Assembly: GCF_000711235.1 (NCBI RefSeq)
Contig: NZ_JOMI01000009.1
Span: 1 to 64,000, forward strand
Direction: 5' to 3'
Source of the DNA: Prevotella sp. 10(H)
GTDB lineage: Bacteria; Bacteroidota; Bacteroidia; Bacteroidales; Dysgonomonadaceae
Length of the DNA stretch: 64,000 bases
Position numbers and translations under genes: made by a program. Below, in pieces: positions 62,838-64,000 of the stretch (the stretch's first letter is position 1; each line of letters starts with the position of its first letter). Under the pieces are notes generated by a model. The model saw nothing but the letters and a program-made list of their open reading frames with translations, made no database searches and was not told the origin of the DNA.

Positions 62838-64000
62838 TCATTTTAAAAAATCGTCGAAGTAACGCGTGATATGCTCATGCAGATGCACCCTGTCGCGACC
62901 TATCATATTATGCCCATGACCCGGATAGATAAAGAAATCGGGATGTGTTCCTTTCTTTATTGCAGAATTGAGGAATTGCAGGCTTTGCTGCATTACCACC
63001 GTAGGGTCTTCATCGCCATGTATCAGCATCACACGACCTTTGAGGTCTCCGGCACGCTCCACCATGCTGGTTTCTTTATATCCATCGGGATTTTCCTGCG
63101 GGCTATCCATATAGCGCTCACCGTACATGACTTCATAATATTTCCAGTCGGTAACCGGCCCTCCGGCCACACCTACTTTAAATGTTTCGGGATGACGAAG
63201 CATCAGGTTCAGCGTCATAAATCCTCCATAACTCCAGCCATGAACCCCGATACGGTCTGCATCGACATACGGCTGCGATTTCAGATAGTTTACACCTGTC
63301 ATTTGGTCTTGCGTTTCTATTACACCTAATCGGCGATGGGTGATATTTTCGAAATCGAGTCCGCGGTAAGATGTACCTCTGTTGTCGAGCGAGAAAACTA
63401 TATAGCCTTTTTCAGCCATGTAAATATCCCAGCCTCTTACCTGTCCCATCCATGAGTTGTCAACCATCTGCGAGTGAGGCCCTCCATACACATATACAAT
63501 GACAGGATATTTCTTATTCGGGTCGAAGTTCAGCGGTTTCACCAAACGGTAATACAGATCGGTAATATTATCATTCGCTTTTAGTTTTCCGAGTGTAATC
63601 TCCGGCAATTGGACATTACGGTATGGATTTTTAGCTGTATAGTAAACAAAAGTTTTATTCGATTTTGTATCCGTTACAGCTACTTTTCCCGGGTTATTTT
63701 GTGAGGTATATCTGTCGCTGATATATTTACCGGTAGCACTCAGCATAGCGCTGTGTACCCCTTCTTCTTTCGATAATTGCTCCTTTTTACCGCTTTTCAG
63801 GTTCAGTTTATAAAGATGCTTCTCTATCGGGCTAACCTCATTAGATACAAAAAACAGGTTTTCACCCTTTTCATCGAAACCGAGGACAGAAAGTACATTC
63901 CATTTTCCCGAAGTAACCTGCTTCAATAGCTTACCGGCCGTATCATACAGATAGAGATGATTATATCCGTCACGCTCGCTTTGCCACAGGAATTTTGCGG
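62838..64000 (-). CDS. Dipeptidyl-peptidase IV-type S9 serine peptidase, 5' end outside window
   Basis: The frame stays open to the right edge, giving 387 visible C-terminal residues; the upstream part continues 'AKFLWQSERDGYNHLYLYD', a typical DPP-IV propeller stretch. The hydrolase triad is complete: Ser in 'GWSYGGFMTL', Asp in 'IHGDEDPTV' and His in 'YPGHGHNMIGRDRVHLHEHI'. 'YVYGGPHSQMVDNSWMGQVRG' forms the oxyanion region. It would release X-Pro or X-Ala dipeptides from the N-termini of peptides, generally in the periplasm or outside in Bacteroidota. The N-terminal signal is not visible. Confidence 0.93.
   Translation of the reverse strand, partial: AKFLWQSERDGYNHLYLYDTAGKLLKQVTSGKWNVLSVLGFDEKGENLFFVSNEVSPIEKHLYKLNLKSGKKEQLSKEEGVHSAMLSATGKYISDRYTSQNNPGKVAVTDTKSNKTFVYYTAKNPYRNVQLPEITLGKLKANDNITDLYYRLVKPLNFDPNKKYPVIVYVYGGPHSQMVDNSWMGQVRGWDIYMAEKGYIVFSLDNRGTSYRGLDFENITHRRLGVIETQDQMTGVNYLKSQPYVDADRIGVHGWSYGGFMTLNLMLRHPETFKVGVAGGPVTDWKYYEVMYGERYMDSPQENPDGYKETSMVERAGDLKGRVMLIHGDEDPTVVMQQSLQFLNSAIKKGTHPDFFIYPGHGHNMIGRDRVHLHEHITRYFDDFLK

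Overview
The window comes from a Bacteroidota (Bacteroidales) chromosome, most likely a Dysgonomonas-like organism; the genus is inferred from general resemblance only. The phylum rests on a SusC/SusD polysaccharide locus, a SusR-type regulator, DUF4961/DUF5004 partners, a T9SS-type C-terminal domain, a TamB/YicC/gmk/nadD neighbourhood of Bacteroidales type, AT-rich intergenic DNA, and many exact copies of the Bacteroidota -7 box TAnnTTTG a short distance upstream of start codons. No rRNA, tRNA, CRISPR array, prophage or transposase was seen.

Layout. 1-700: the 5' part of an AlbA_2-type gene running off the left edge, then a tiny isolated transcription unit (-7 box, 29-codon ORF, terminator). 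754-12658: an alpha-glucan-type polysaccharide utilization locus. A promoter near 10850 drives, leftwards, a DUF5004 lipoprotein, a DUF4961 protein, SusC, SusD and a GH97 glucosidase; a GH31 enzyme faces it convergently and a SusR-like membrane regulator sits upstream as its own unit. 12887-18413: a very large TPR-CHAT protein whose catalytic His and Cys are both replaced, a lipoprotein/DsbA-like pair and a small outer-membrane barrel. 18898-24971: comM, DUF4254 and two glycosyltransferases in one direction, then a GT2 and UDP-glucuronate decarboxylase in the other, probably an envelope glycan set. 25057-34381: mutS, an intergenic repeat with 7-bp periodicity, a YycJ-type metallo-hydrolase, PhnA, TamB and an ArsC-like protein. 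34527-40416: a rightward housekeeping run (yicC, gmk, nadD, acyltransferase, M24 peptidase, two related small membrane proteins, folP). 40417-43798: a leftward purine-salvage run (DUF2625, NCS2 permease, xpt, rsmE). 44197-47244: acyltransferase, GNAT and Dcu transporter. 47564-53452: LysM lytic transglycosylase, valS and a BASS-type transporter. 53457-57064: a membrane protein with a degenerate Nudix domain, GtrA and a GT39 glycosyltransferase. 57276-60448: a bifunctional-nuclease family protein, a candidate small RNA, an orphan T9SS sorting domain, and rnz-queE-queD for tRNA maturation. 60901-64000: a plant-type LRR protein with a frameshift in its signal peptide, then a DPP-IV-type peptidase cut by the right edge.

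Most genes are ordinary core functions. The parts that deserve a second look are the catalytically dead CHAT protein, the 29-codon transcription unit, the heptamer-phased repeat beside mutS, the candidate RNA at 58088-58170, the T9SS sorting domain without cargo, the frameshifted LRR gene, the degenerate membrane Nudix protein, and two genes (the YycJ-like hydrolase and folP) whose -7 boxes lie so close to the ATG that the mRNAs should be leaderless.
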